DNA from: an uncultured Hyphomicrobiales bacterium
GTDB lineage: Bacteria > Pseudomonadota > Alphaproteobacteria > Rhizobiales > CAJQND01
NCBI GenBank assembly: GCA_905479595.1
Contig: CAJQND010000091.1
Span: 1-6,916, forward strand
Length of the DNA stretch: 6,916 nt
Reading direction: 5' to 3'
Part shown: positions 1 to 5,962 of the stretch, in pieces
How positions within the stretch are numbered: position 1 is the stretch's first letter
Layout: each line of letters opens with the position of its first letter
The notes under the pieces: generated by a model
What the model was told of the DNA's origin: nothing
The model's database searches: none
Seen by the model: the letters and a program-made list of their open reading frames with translations, nothing else
Position numbers and translations under genes: made by a program

Positions 1-751
1 TGAAACTGCGCATGGCTTCATGCAGGCGGGTGTTGACTTCGCCGGGTTCGATCTTGATGAAGGCGATCTTGTGTTGTCCATCATGGGCCATTACGGCAAC
101 TCGGATACCGATGTTTCGAATGCCATTCGCCGAAAGATTGCCAATGTTGATATCAACGGATATGGCGTTGGCGGATCGGCGACCTTCTACAATGAAGCCC
201 AGACATTCTATCTCGACGCAGTTGGTCAGGCGACCTGGTATGATGTGGATATTGATTCCACGCAGTTTGGCTCGAGAGGGTCAGAGCGCACAGCCCACGC
301 AAATACAGACGGGTTTGGCTACGCGTTTTCTCTGGAAGCTGGTTATCGTCACGCGATCTCGGACCAGTGGGCGTTTGTTCCACAAGGCCAGTTGATCTAT
401 TCGAACGCCGACTTTGACAACACGGTGGACAGTGAGGGTGTTGCTCTTTCTGTTCTTGATGGCGACAGCCTCGAAGGCCGCATCGGTGTTGCTCTTGAAG
501 GCCATTCAGATGTGAGCTTTGGGTATTTCCGCCTGAACCTGATTGAAGAGTTTGAAGGCAAGAACCATATCCTGGCTTCTGGCACGAAATTCACCACCGA
601 CTTCTCCGGCACTTCAGCGGAGCTTTCGGCAGGTGGTTCGTTCCTGGTTACTCCGGGCGTTCGCCTCTACACCGACATCACCGGCCGGGTAGGCTTCAAA
701 AACGAAGTCGCATCAGCCCGCGGGACAGTTGGTGCCAAGGTGAACTGGTAG
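1..751 (+). CDS. Autotransporter C-terminal beta-barrel domain protein (5' part outside window)
   Basis: The reading frame is open from base 2 and already in mid-protein, so the ATG at 20 is an internal methionine, not the start. The 249 visible residues look like a complete autotransporter beta-domain, the outer-membrane barrel through which a passenger is exported (type V secretion). They show amphipathic strands with alternating aromatic and small residues (LVLSIMGHYGN, YGVGGSATFY, FSLEAGYRHA, FVPQGQLIYSNADF), glycine-rich turns, and the DGDSLEGRIGVALEG segment typical of these barrels. The chain ends in an aromatic residue (KVNW), as expected for a substrate of the Bam insertion machinery. 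The passenger lies to the left, so its function cannot be read. A hairpin terminator follows about 70 bp after the stop. The family call is secure; the substrate or role (adhesin, enzyme or other) is unknown. Confidence 0.88.
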   Translation, partial: ETAHGFMQAGVDFAGFDLDEGDLVLSIMGHYGNSDTDVSNAIRRKIANVDINGYGVGGSATFYNEAQTFYLDAVGQATWYDVDIDSTQFGSRGSERTAHANTDGFGYAFSLEAGYRHAISDQWAFVPQGQLIYSNADFDNTVDSEGVALSVLDGDSLEGRIGVALEGHSDVSFGYFRLNLIEEFEGKNHILASGTKFTTDFSGTSAELSAGGSFLVTPGVRLYTDITGRVGFKNEVASARGTVGAKVNW

Positions 752-821
752 GCAAAAGAGATTAGTGCCGCTGCCTGAACTGGCGACGCTGATGGCCCTT
801 TAGGTGGCTAATTGTGATTTT

Positions 822-853
822 AAAGGCTGCTGAATTCGTTCAGCAGCCTTTTT
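822..853 (+). terminator. Intrinsic terminator after the autotransporter gene
   Basis: Perfect 13-bp inverted repeat: AAAGGCTGCTGAA (822-834) pairs with TTCAGCAGCCTTT (839-851) around a TTCG tetraloop, followed on the plus strand by a run of five T (849-853). It lies 70 bp after the autotransporter stop and 11 bp beyond the stop of the convergent threonine ammonia-lyase gene. Read from the minus strand, the hairpin is followed by only three T and then AAAATC, so it may also work in that direction, but less strongly. Confidence 0.85.
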
Positions 854-864
854 ATATACGGCTC

Positions 865-2100
865 CTAGCCCTCATCTGGTCCGAGCAGGGACACCTTATA
901 GCCCGCGTCGCGGATGGCTTTTACGACATGCTCCAGATGTGCCATGTCGCGGGTTTCGACTTCAAATACGGTGCGCGCGCCCTTGGCTGGCGTGAGGGTG
1001 AAAACCCGGTGATGGGAAACCTCCAGCACATTGGCGGCTTCGTCTGCGAGAATACGGGTGAGGGTTGCCAGTTCACCGGGACGGTCGCGCAATTGCACCG
1101 CAAGTCTGGCGATGCGTCCGGCGCGGGCCAGTTCGCGGTTCAGCACTTCGCCCAGCAGACGCAAATCAATATTACCACCACACAGGATTACCGCCACCCG
1201 CTTGCCCCGGTAGCGTTCGGGTTCATGCAGGATAGCCGCGAGCCCGGCAGCACCTGCGCCTTCCGCCACGGTTTTCTCGATGTCCAGCAGCAGGGTGACG
1301 GCGCGCTCCAGCTCCGCCTCGCTGACCAGGACAATGTCATCGACAAGTTCGGCGATGATCTCCGACGTCAATTCGCCCGGATTTTTAACCGCGATGCCTT
1401 CCGCCAGACTGTCGCCGCCGGGCCCCGGCGTGATCCCCTGAACCCGCGCCGCCATGGCCGGGAACAATTCGCTCTGCACACCGATCAATTCGACCTGCGG
1501 CGCACCAGCCCGCATGGCCACCGCATTGCCCGCCATCAGCCCGCCGCCGCCAATTGGTACAATCAGGGTTTCGGGCAGGGGACCATCGTCAAGAATTTCC
1601 AGTGCAATCGTTCCTTGACCGGCAATCACATGCGTATCGTCATATGGGTGGATAAAGGTCAGATTGTTCTGCGCGCAAAAGCGTTGGGCAAAACTGGCGG
1701 CGTCTTCAAGGCTCGCACCTTCCAACATCACATTGGCGCCATGGGCGCGGGTGCCTTCTACTTTCACCGTCGGTGTGCCCTGCGGCATAACAATGGTTGC
1801 CGGAATGCCAAGCCGGGCAGCATGATAGGCGACGCCTTGCGCATGGTTGCCCGCCGACATGGCGATGACACCGCGCTGCTTTTCCCCATCGCTTAGGTGC
1901 AGCAACCGGTTTAGCGCGCCGCGTTCCTTAAACGATGCGGTGAATTGCTGGTTTTCAAATTTCAGCCACAACTCGCAACCGAGAATTTTCGAAAGAGTGC
2001 GGCTTTGCACAAATGGTGTGCGCTTGACGGCACCATGGATTGCCTTCGCCGCTGCTTCGATGTCAGTGGAGGTGACCGCCAGAAAATGTTGTTTGCTCAT
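865..2100 (-). CDS. ilvA: Threonine ammonia-lyase (threonine dehydratase), medium form with ACT domain
   Basis: PLP enzyme that deaminates L-threonine to 2-oxobutanoate and ammonia in the cytoplasm, either the first step to isoleucine or a catabolic route. The 411 residues hold a fold-type II PLP domain (about 1-320). The PLP lysine is K58 in FTASFKERGA, the SAGNHAQG motif is at 82-89, and the phosphate-binding glycine loop GGGGL is at 184-188. A single ACT domain (about 331-411, starting ARLAVQLRDRPGELATLT) could bind a regulatory amino acid. The length fits the family's medium form of about 400 residues, not the 514-residue two-ACT-like enzyme of Escherichia coli. I chose the start at 2100 because homology begins there; the frame stays open upstream to 2283, but that stretch looks non-coding and would run into the divergent transporter gene. 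An ATG at 2124 is a weaker alternative. No Shine-Dalgarno sequence is visible; a TATAAT just upstream suggests a leaderless or nearly leaderless mRNA. Whether the role is biosynthetic or catabolic is not shown. Confidence 0.93.
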   Translation of the reverse strand: MSKQHFLAVTSTDIEAAAKAIHGAVKRTPFVQSRTLSKILGCELWLKFENQQFTASFKERGALNRLLHLSDGEKQRGVIAMSAGNHAQGVAYHAARLGIPATIVMPQGTPTVKVEGTRAHGANVMLEGASLEDAASFAQRFCAQNNLTFIHPYDDTHVIAGQGTIALEILDDGPLPETLIVPIGGGGLMAGNAVAMRAGAPQVELIGVQSELFPAMAARVQGITPGPGGDSLAEGIAVKNPGELTSEIIAELVDDIVLVSEAELERAVTLLLDIEKTVAEGAGAAGLAAILHEPERYRGKRVAVILCGGNIDLRLLGEVLNRELARAGRIARLAVQLRDRPGELATLTRILADEAANVLEVSHHRVFTLTPAKGARTVFEVETRDMAHLEHVVKAIRDAGYKVSLLGPDEG

Positions 2101-2106
2101 GCGGGG

Positions 2107-2112
2107 ATTATA
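2107..2112 (-). promoter_or_regulatory. Candidate -10 element (TATAAT) of the threonine ammonia-lyase gene
   Basis: The minus strand reads TATAAT exactly, ending 6 bases before the proposed ATG at 2100. A transcript starting at the usual distance would begin at or next to the ATG, which agrees with the missing ribosome-binding site. No good -35 hexamer is found at 16-18 bp spacing (AAAATT or similar). A short dyad CCCA-N5-TGGG (2115-2127) lies directly upstream. The hexamer match could be chance in this AT-rich gap. Confidence 0.4.
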
Positions 2113-2177
2113 TGCCCAATTCATGGGTAAATTTTGGGAAAAAATGATAAGAAATGAGAATAAATAACAGGAAATGA

Positions 2178-2197
2178 CACTAAACGGCACTAAACGG
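2178..2197. repeat. Tandem 10-bp direct repeat in the divergent promoter region
   Basis: CACTAAACGG occurs twice in perfect tandem (2178-2187 and 2188-2197), a spacing close to one helical turn, in the 120-bp gap between the divergent threonine ammonia-lyase and transporter genes. A second repeated word, GAAATGA, sits at 2151-2157 and 2171-2177, 20 bp apart. This spacing suits a regulator binding one face of DNA, but the binding protein is unknown and the function is inferred only from position. Confidence 0.4.
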
Positions 2198-2220
2198 GAA
2201 CTGATTTTTGTGAGTGACAT

Positions 2221-3471
2221 ATGACAGATGAAAACGCGGGCGCAAACCCGGTGACGCTGGTTGCATGGGTGTGTGGTGCGCATATCCTGACCATGGCCGG
2301 GTTTTCCGCTTTCGCGACTTTACTGCCGCAGTTTTCAGAACTTTGGTCGCTCACCAGCGGCGAGGCAGGTATCGTAGTTGCGGCCATGTTTGCCGGGTAT
2401 ACCGCAGCCGTGCCAGTTCTTGTGACGATGACTGATCGGATTGATCCGCGCGGAATTTACTTGTTTTCTGCGGTTTTGAGTGCCACCGGGTTGCTCGGTT
2501 TTGCATATCTGGCTGATGGGTTATGGATGGCTGCCGCATGTCACGCTCTGTTCGGGGCTGGTCTTGGCGGTACCTATATGCCCGGCTTGAAAGCGCTGGG
2601 GGACCATATAAAACCGCAGGCGATTTCTCGTGCCACCGGGTTTTACACCGGCTGCTTCAGCATCGGGGCTGCACTATCATATCTGTTCGCAGACCAGGTG
2701 TATTCCGCTGCGGGCTGGCAGATGGTCTATGTGCTAAGTGCCGGGTTTTCACTTATCGGCGGGGTGATTGTAATCTTCAAAGTTCCGCCTTCGCATCCAG
2801 ATAGAACCCCAACTCCATTTGCGGCGATGTTGGAAGTGTTTTCCAACCGCTCTACGCTCACCTGGTCACTGTGTTACGGGCTACATTCCTGGGAGTTGTT
2901 TGCCTTTCGCGCCTGGACGGTGGCATTTTTGGTTTATGTCGGTGCGCAAATTCCTGGCGGTTCAGAAAACTCATTTTTTTACAGTGTCTTCGCGCCCGTC
3001 ACTGTTGCTGCCATGGCGACGTTAACGGGCATGCCGGCAAGCATTCTTGGGAATGAATTGTGCATCCGCTATGGCCGCCGGATGACGGTTATTGCGGTCA
3101 TGCTTGCCGGCGCGGCCATGGCTTTAATCACCGGCGGTTCTGCCTATTTGGCATACGGTTTTGCAGCTTTTGCGGTGCTGCTTTACTCAATTGCCATTAT
3201 GGGCGACAGCGCTGCATTGACCGCTGCAGCCTTCGCCAATGCTGCCCCTACATTACGCGGTGCCACCATGGCGGTTCACGCCACAATCGGTTTTGCCGGA
3301 GCATCGCTGGGACCGCTGGTATTTGGCTATGCACTAGGGGCAGGGGGAAGAGAAAGTTCGGCAGGATGGTTCGCCGGTTTTGCAATTCTTGCGGTGCTTA
3401 GTTTTATCTCCATCGCACTGGTAAAATTTCTAAAACCTCAATTGACTGCCGGGGACAGGGATCTAACCTAA
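2221..3471 (+). CDS. Major facilitator superfamily transporter, substrate unknown
   Basis: Inner-membrane secondary transporter of 416 residues. I count about 12 hydrophobic segments: roughly 11-36, 50-70, 78-97, 101-121, 136-156, 167-187, 213-240, 256-275, 288-305, 309-330, 345-372 and 381-402. A longer loop between segments 6 and 7 (about 188-212) carries SHPDRTPTPF. The MFS signature is seen in variant form in loop 2-3 (TDRIDPRG, 71-78) and again in loop 8-9 (IRYGRR, 282-287), reflecting the two six-helix halves. The ATG at 2221 is the first in frame and gives a short polar N-terminus before helix 1; the upstream ribosome-binding site is weak (a GAG at 2212-2214). The gene is divergent from threonine ammonia-lyase and convergent with the LysR gene, overlapping it by 4 bp. 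An amino-acid-related substrate would suit the neighbours, but nothing in the sequence proves it. It could equally be a drug or organic-acid carrier. Confidence 0.85.
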   Translation: MTDENAGANPVTLVAWVCGAHILTMAGFSAFATLLPQFSELWSLTSGEAGIVVAAMFAGYTAAVPVLVTMTDRIDPRGIYLFSAVLSATGLLGFAYLADGLWMAAACHALFGAGLGGTYMPGLKALGDHIKPQAISRATGFYTGCFSIGAALSYLFADQVYSAAGWQMVYVLSAGFSLIGGVIVIFKVPPSHPDRTPTPFAAMLEVFSNRSTLTWSLCYGLHSWELFAFRAWTVAFLVYVGAQIPGGSENSFFYSVFAPVTVAAMATLTGMPASILGNELCIRYGRRMTVIAVMLAGAAMALITGGSAYLAYGFAAFAVLLYSIAIMGDSAALTAAAFANAAPTLRGATMAVHATIGFAGASLGPLVFGYALGAGGRESSAGWFAGFAILAVLSFISIALVKFLKPQLTAGDRDLT

Positions 3472-4397
3472 AGTCCTGCTGCCCGGTCAGCAGCGGCTTC
3501 ATCCTGCAACCAAGCGATGAAAGCGGCGGTTTTTGGCTCTTCTCTGGCAGCGTGTGGGCACACAATATGAAAGCCGGCGTGGGCTGGAAGGCGCAAATCA
3601 AACGGTGTCACGAGGCGTTTTGATTTAAGGTCGGTATGGGCCAGTACCATGCGCCCGAGCACCACGCCAGCACCGGCAACGGCTGCATCCAGTCCATGGT
3701 CCGCGATGGAAAAATGCAGGCCTCTCGAGAGATCTATGTCATCGATGTTTGCGGCTTTAAGCCAGGTTTCCCATGTTGGGGTTTGCGGCAAAAACGAGGA
3801 AATCGACTCATCATGAATTAATGTGTGATGGCGCAGTGCTTCTGGCGTAGTCATCGGGTAAGGTTTGCTGTCGCTCAGTAAATCTGGGCTGCACATAGGG
3901 GTCACGAATTCATCCAGCAGTTTTTCGGAGAAGAAGCCGGGGTAGTTTCCACCACCAAAACGAACGGCTACATCAATTTTTTCTTTCTCAAAATCAGATA
4001 TATTCAGATTTGCAGAAATGCGAGGGTCGAGGTCTGGGTGACGCTGAAGAAACCGGTACAACCTTGGTGCCAGCCACTTGGCCGAAAATGCAGGGCCAGC
4101 TGAAACCACCAATACTTTTGTTGCTGCTTGCCGCCTGAGACGGCCCATGGCCTGGTCCATTTGTTCAAAACCACCGCGAAGACCGGGAAAGATCATCCGA
4201 CCTTGTTCTGTGAGGGCAATGGAGCGGTTTAATCGTTCAAATAACTTTACCTGAAGAAACGCCTCTAGCTGGCGCACTTGATAACTCAACGCCGCCGGAG
4301 TGACGTTGAGCTCCTCGGCAGCCTTGGTAAAGCTCATGTGGCGGGCCGTTGCTTCAAAAGCACGTAACCCGTTCAGTGGCGGAAGTTGGTAGGCCAT
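3468..4397 (-). CDS. LysR-family transcriptional regulator, GcvA-like
   Basis: DNA-binding regulator of 309 residues, the usual LysR length. The N-terminal winged helix-turn-helix spans about 8-66: LNGLRAFEATARHMSFTKAA, then the recognition helix TPAALSYQVRQLE (33-45) and the wing LFERLNRSIALTEQG. A linker helix (about 70-92) leads to the effector-binding domain. That domain has the GcvA-type wording AKWLAPRLYRFLQRHPDLD (106-124), DVAVRFGGGNYPG (142-154) and a late HFSIADHGLDAAVAGAGVVLGR stretch (228-249), which lines the ligand cleft in this family. The ATG at 4397 is set by homology; no strong ribosome-binding site precedes it. The promoter region is shared with the divergent small gene at 4551 and contains a perfect TTGAAC dyad, so autoregulation together with control of that gene is the expected LysR arrangement. 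The effector is unknown. True GcvA regulates glycine cleavage, but many proteins with this signature do not, so no symbol is given. Confidence 0.92.
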   Translation of the reverse strand: MAYQLPPLNGLRAFEATARHMSFTKAAEELNVTPAALSYQVRQLEAFLQVKLFERLNRSIALTEQGRMIFPGLRGGFEQMDQAMGRLRRQAATKVLVVSAGPAFSAKWLAPRLYRFLQRHPDLDPRISANLNISDFEKEKIDVAVRFGGGNYPGFFSEKLLDEFVTPMCSPDLLSDSKPYPMTTPEALRHHTLIHDESISSFLPQTPTWETWLKAANIDDIDLSRGLHFSIADHGLDAAVAGAGVVLGRMVLAHTDLKSKRLVTPFDLRLPAHAGFHIVCPHAAREEPKTAAFIAWLQDEAAADRAAGL

Positions 4398-4447
4398 TTT
4401 TCGTTTTCACTTAAAGAAATTTGAATCGAAACAAAAGGATTACTCGT

Positions 4448-4476
4448 TTGTCGTTTGAACGTAAAGTACCTATGTT
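4448..4476 (+). promoter_or_regulatory. Candidate promoter of the small gene at 4551
   Basis: TTGTCG (4448-4453) and TATGTT (4471-4476), separated by 17 bp, resemble a housekeeping promoter. The -10 matches TATAAT at 4 of 6 positions; the -35 keeps the TTG. Transcription would start near 4483, leaving a leader of about 68 nt. The TTGAAC dyad overlaps this element. It was assigned by eye. Confidence 0.35.
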
Positions 4477-4479
4477 CAA
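4455..4479. promoter_or_regulatory. Candidate LysR operator: TTGAAC-N13-GTTCAA dyad
   Basis: A perfect inverted repeat with 6-bp arms (4455-4460 and 4474-4479) and a 13-bp spacer lies between the divergent LysR and small genes. Related half-sites are dense around it: TTGAA at 4421 and 4534, and TTCAA at 4480 and 4503. A 7-bp tandem TCGTTTG (4444-4450, 4451-4457) abuts the left arm. LysR regulators typically bind dyads in the shared region with a divergent target, so the position fits. Binding itself is inferred. Confidence 0.45.
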
Positions 4480-4540
4480 TTCAACACAACGCGACATGGT
4501 GCTTCAAGAGACAATGAAAACACCAGTAAGCAATTGAATT

Positions 4541-4544
4541 GGAG
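4541..4544 (+). promoter_or_regulatory. Ribosome-binding site fixing the start of the small gene
   Basis: GGAG lies 6 bases before the ATG at 4551. It supports that start over the in-frame TTG at 4539, which overlaps the site. Confidence 0.6.
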
Positions 4545-4550
4545 AGAAAA

Positions 4551-4733
4551 ATGGAAAATTCATCACCAAATTACGACCCGCGCAATATGAATAGGTATTT
4601 GGCAGCAGGCAGCCGTGCACGCAGTGATGCACTCTACGAGCTGTATGTATCGGTTAAAAATAACATAGGGGACTTGTTGGCGCATCGCCCGCGTCAAGCA
4701 CCTCACACCGCTTCCCCCGAAGGAAGCTGCTAA
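4551..4733 (+). CDS. Small hypothetical protein, 60 residues
   Basis: I do not recognise a named domain. The protein begins MENSSPNYDPRNMNRYLAAG. A likely amphipathic helix follows (about 15-46: YLAAGSRARSDALYELYVSV, then KNNIGDLL), and the tail is polar, proline-containing and cysteine-terminated (PHTASPEGSC). There is no signal peptide or membrane segment, so it is probably cytosolic. A good ribosome-binding site (GGAG at 4541) and an intergenic position divergent from a LysR gene support real expression. Alphaproteobacterial LysR regulators of the VtlR/LsrB type are known to control small proteins of about this size; that makes a regulator-target link plausible, but this protein does not show the conserved DUF1127 ending, so the comparison is only by analogy. 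It could be the first gene of a unit with the dehydrogenase 107 bp downstream. Coding status is likely, not certain. Confidence 0.6.
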   Translation: MENSSPNYDPRNMNRYLAAGSRARSDALYELYVSVKNNIGDLLAHRPRQAPHTASPEGSC

Positions 4734-4824
4734 TTTCATCACAGTACTGGCAAGAATAATGTTTATTGTTAGCTTAGATTCTGTATCATTGCCCTTGCGG
4801 TTTTGGGAACACTCCGTGATCAGC

Positions 4825-4830
4825 AAGGAG
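4825..4830 (+). promoter_or_regulatory. Ribosome-binding site for the GTG-started dehydrogenase
   Basis: AAGGAG lies 10 bases before the GTG at 4841. The next in-frame GTG (4847) would be 16 bases away, and homology also begins at 4841, so the first GTG is chosen. Confidence 0.6.
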
Positions 4831-4840
4831 CGACAGAAAA

Positions 4841-5506
4841 GTGTCTGTGGTCGTTATTACGGGGGCAAATTGCGGCATCGGACTGGCGCTCGCGGAACAG
4901 TTTACGAAGCGTGGTGATGATGTAATCGCCTGTGTTCGCTCCAATTCGCCGGAGCTCAAGGCAACTGGCGCAGAAATCTACGATGGTATCGATCTCTGCG
5001 ACGGGGAGGCTATACAAGGCTTTTGCGAGAAAATTGCAGGCAGGCCAATTGATATTTTGGTCAATAATGCGAGCACCTACAATGACCGAAACCTTGTTGA
5101 AGACATTGATGTTGACGCCGTACGCAAGGAGTTTGAAACCAATGTGCTTGGTCCCTTGCAACTTACCAAAGGATTGTTGCCGGAAATCGTAAAGGGTGGA
5201 AAAATCGTTTTCATTTCGTCTTCTCTGGGATCGATAGAGGAAAATGAAACCGGTTCAAGCGTCGGTTATCGGATGTCAAAATCCGCGACAAACATGCTGG
5301 CGAAAACCTTGTGTAACGAGCTTTGGGAGCGGTTCATTTCAACGACCACTATTCATCCCGGTATTGTTCCAACCAAAATGTCTGAGTTTTCTGGTATTAG
5401 ATTGCCTGAAGACGCCGCGAAAGGCGTAATCTCACGAATTGATAAACTGTCTTTGGATACAAGCGGTATGTTCTGGCATCAAGATGGTCGCCAGATCCTC
5501 TGGTAG
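4841..5506 (+). CDS. Short-chain dehydrogenase/reductase, C-factor/sniffer-like
   Basis: Cytosolic NAD(P)-dependent oxidoreductase of 221 residues with a Rossmann fold. The cofactor loop is TGANCGIG (7-14), the NNAS motif is at 75-78, and catalytic residues are probably S127 (in ISSSLG), Y143 and K147 (YRMSK). The serine-tyrosine distance is about 16 rather than the common 13, because of the loop GSIEENETGSS. That loop, the IHPGIVPTKM segment (171-180) and the ending IDKLSLDTSGMFWHQDGRQILW match the layout of the C-factor/sniffer/carbonyl-reductase-like group, whose members often end in a W after a short Asp-Gly turn. In Myxococcus the C-factor member (CsgA) acts in signalling; here only a reductase of an unidentified carbonyl substrate can be claimed. 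Translation starts at GTG behind AAGGAG. Base composition is visibly less GC-rich than the threonine ammonia-lyase gene. It may be co-transcribed with the small gene upstream, but the 107-bp gap leaves room for its own promoter. Confidence 0.88.
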   Translation: MSVVVITGANCGIGLALAEQFTKRGDDVIACVRSNSPELKATGAEIYDGIDLCDGEAIQGFCEKIAGRPIDILVNNASTYNDRNLVEDIDVDAVRKEFETNVLGPLQLTKGLLPEIVKGGKIVFISSSLGSIEENETGSSVGYRMSKSATNMLAKTLCNELWERFISTTTIHPGIVPTKMSEFSGIRLPEDAAKGVISRIDKLSLDTSGMFWHQDGRQILW

Positions 5507-5518
5507 CGGCATATTTAT

Positions 5519-5552
5519 TTGACGAATAAGTCGTGCATCCGCTAACAGCGGA
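5519..5552 (+). promoter_or_regulatory. Candidate promoter with overlapping palindromes before the exported protein gene
   Basis: TTGACG (5519-5524) matches the -35 consensus at 5 of 6 positions; TAACAG (5543-5548, spacing 18) is a poor -10. The near-palindrome TTATTTGACGAATAA (5515-5529) covers the -35, and the palindrome TCCGCTAACAGCGGA (5538-5552) covers the proposed -10. The second has a 6-bp stem but no T run after it, so it is not a convincing terminator for the dehydrogenase gene. Assignment is tentative. Confidence 0.3.
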
Positions 5553-5584
5553 AGAGTTTCAACTTCGGGCAAGCTGGAAATCTG

Positions 5585-5962
5585 ATGCGACAATTCTGTT
5601 TTCTGGGAGCGATCATACTGGCTGTTGGCGGTGTTGGCGCAGGATGCGCGAAGAAAAGCACAACGGCCCCGGTGCTGACATCTACTCAGCGGACTGAAAC
5701 TGTGCGCTATAACAAGCGCGATTACTCGGTCAGCTTCAAATACAATGATTCCAGCAAAGCCTATGATGTGAGCGTAAAGCGCCCGTCAAAGGCTATGTCT
5801 TCCTCCAGCACGGACCGCAATAATGCGGTGCAAGTAGCCTCATCCACGGTGAGTTATTTTTCCTGCCCCAAGAACTATCGTGGCAGGTTGGTGCCAGGAA
5901 GCGCTTCTTACGGCGGTAACAAAACCTGGAAACTCGCCGCGCGTTGCCTGCCCCAGGGGTAG
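5585..5962 (+). CDS. Small exported protein, probable lipoprotein
   Basis: The 125-residue chain begins with a short positive end and a hydrophobic stretch (FCFLGAIILAVGGVGAG, 4-20), followed by C21 and a polar region. This looks like a lipoprotein signal with C21 as the lipidated residue, but position -3 is Gly (GAG-C) where Leu, Val or Ile is usual, so ordinary signal peptidase cleavage remains possible. The mature part is Ser-, Lys- and Tyr-rich (about 40-67: strand-like RYNKRDYSVSFKYNDSSKAYDVSVKRP). It carries C94 and C121, which could form a disulfide in the periplasm. No domain is recognised. The start at 5585 has a weak site (GGA at 5576-5578). It lies 78 bp after the dehydrogenase gene, and its stop is 4 bp from that of the convergent aminotransferase gene. 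Function unknown. Confidence 0.75.
   Translation: MRQFCFLGAIILAVGGVGAGCAKKSTTAPVLTSTQRTETVRYNKRDYSVSFKYNDSSKAYDVSVKRPSKAMSSSSTDRNNAVQVASSTVSYFSCPKNYRGRLVPGSASYGGNKTWKLAARCLPQG

Noticed and set aside
12..395. Plus-strand open frame overlapping the autotransporter barrel in another frame.
   Set aside because: The barrel frame runs uninterrupted from the left edge and has clear family features; this one has none.
814..1896. A 360-codon open frame on the plus strand opposite the threonine ammonia-lyase gene.
   Set aside because: It begins near the terminator hairpin, has no ribosome-binding site, and its product is a His/Gln/Arg-rich sequence with no family features. The opposite strand encodes a clear enzyme across the same bases, so it is a high-G+C shadow.
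2101..2283. A 61-residue N-terminal extension of threonine ammonia-lyase, open to 2283.
   Set aside because: It overlaps the start of the divergent transporter gene, crosses the AT-rich promoter region, and shows no resemblance to the enzyme's N-terminus.
4539..4550. TTG start for the small gene, adding four residues.
   Set aside because: It would place the start on top of the GGAG ribosome-binding site; the ATG at 4551 is correctly spaced behind that site.
4754..4770. AATAA/TTATT pairing after the small gene as a terminator.
   Set aside because: The stem is five A-T pairs with a three-base loop and no G-C base, too weak for termination.
4563..5161. Minus-strand open frames opposite the small gene and the dehydrogenase.
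   Set aside because: No ribosome-binding sites or family motifs; the dehydrogenase on the plus strand explains most of the coding signal.
5538..5552. TCCGCTAACAGCGGA as an intrinsic terminator for the dehydrogenase gene.
   Set aside because: The 6-bp stem is not followed by a T run, so an operator-like role or chance is more likely.
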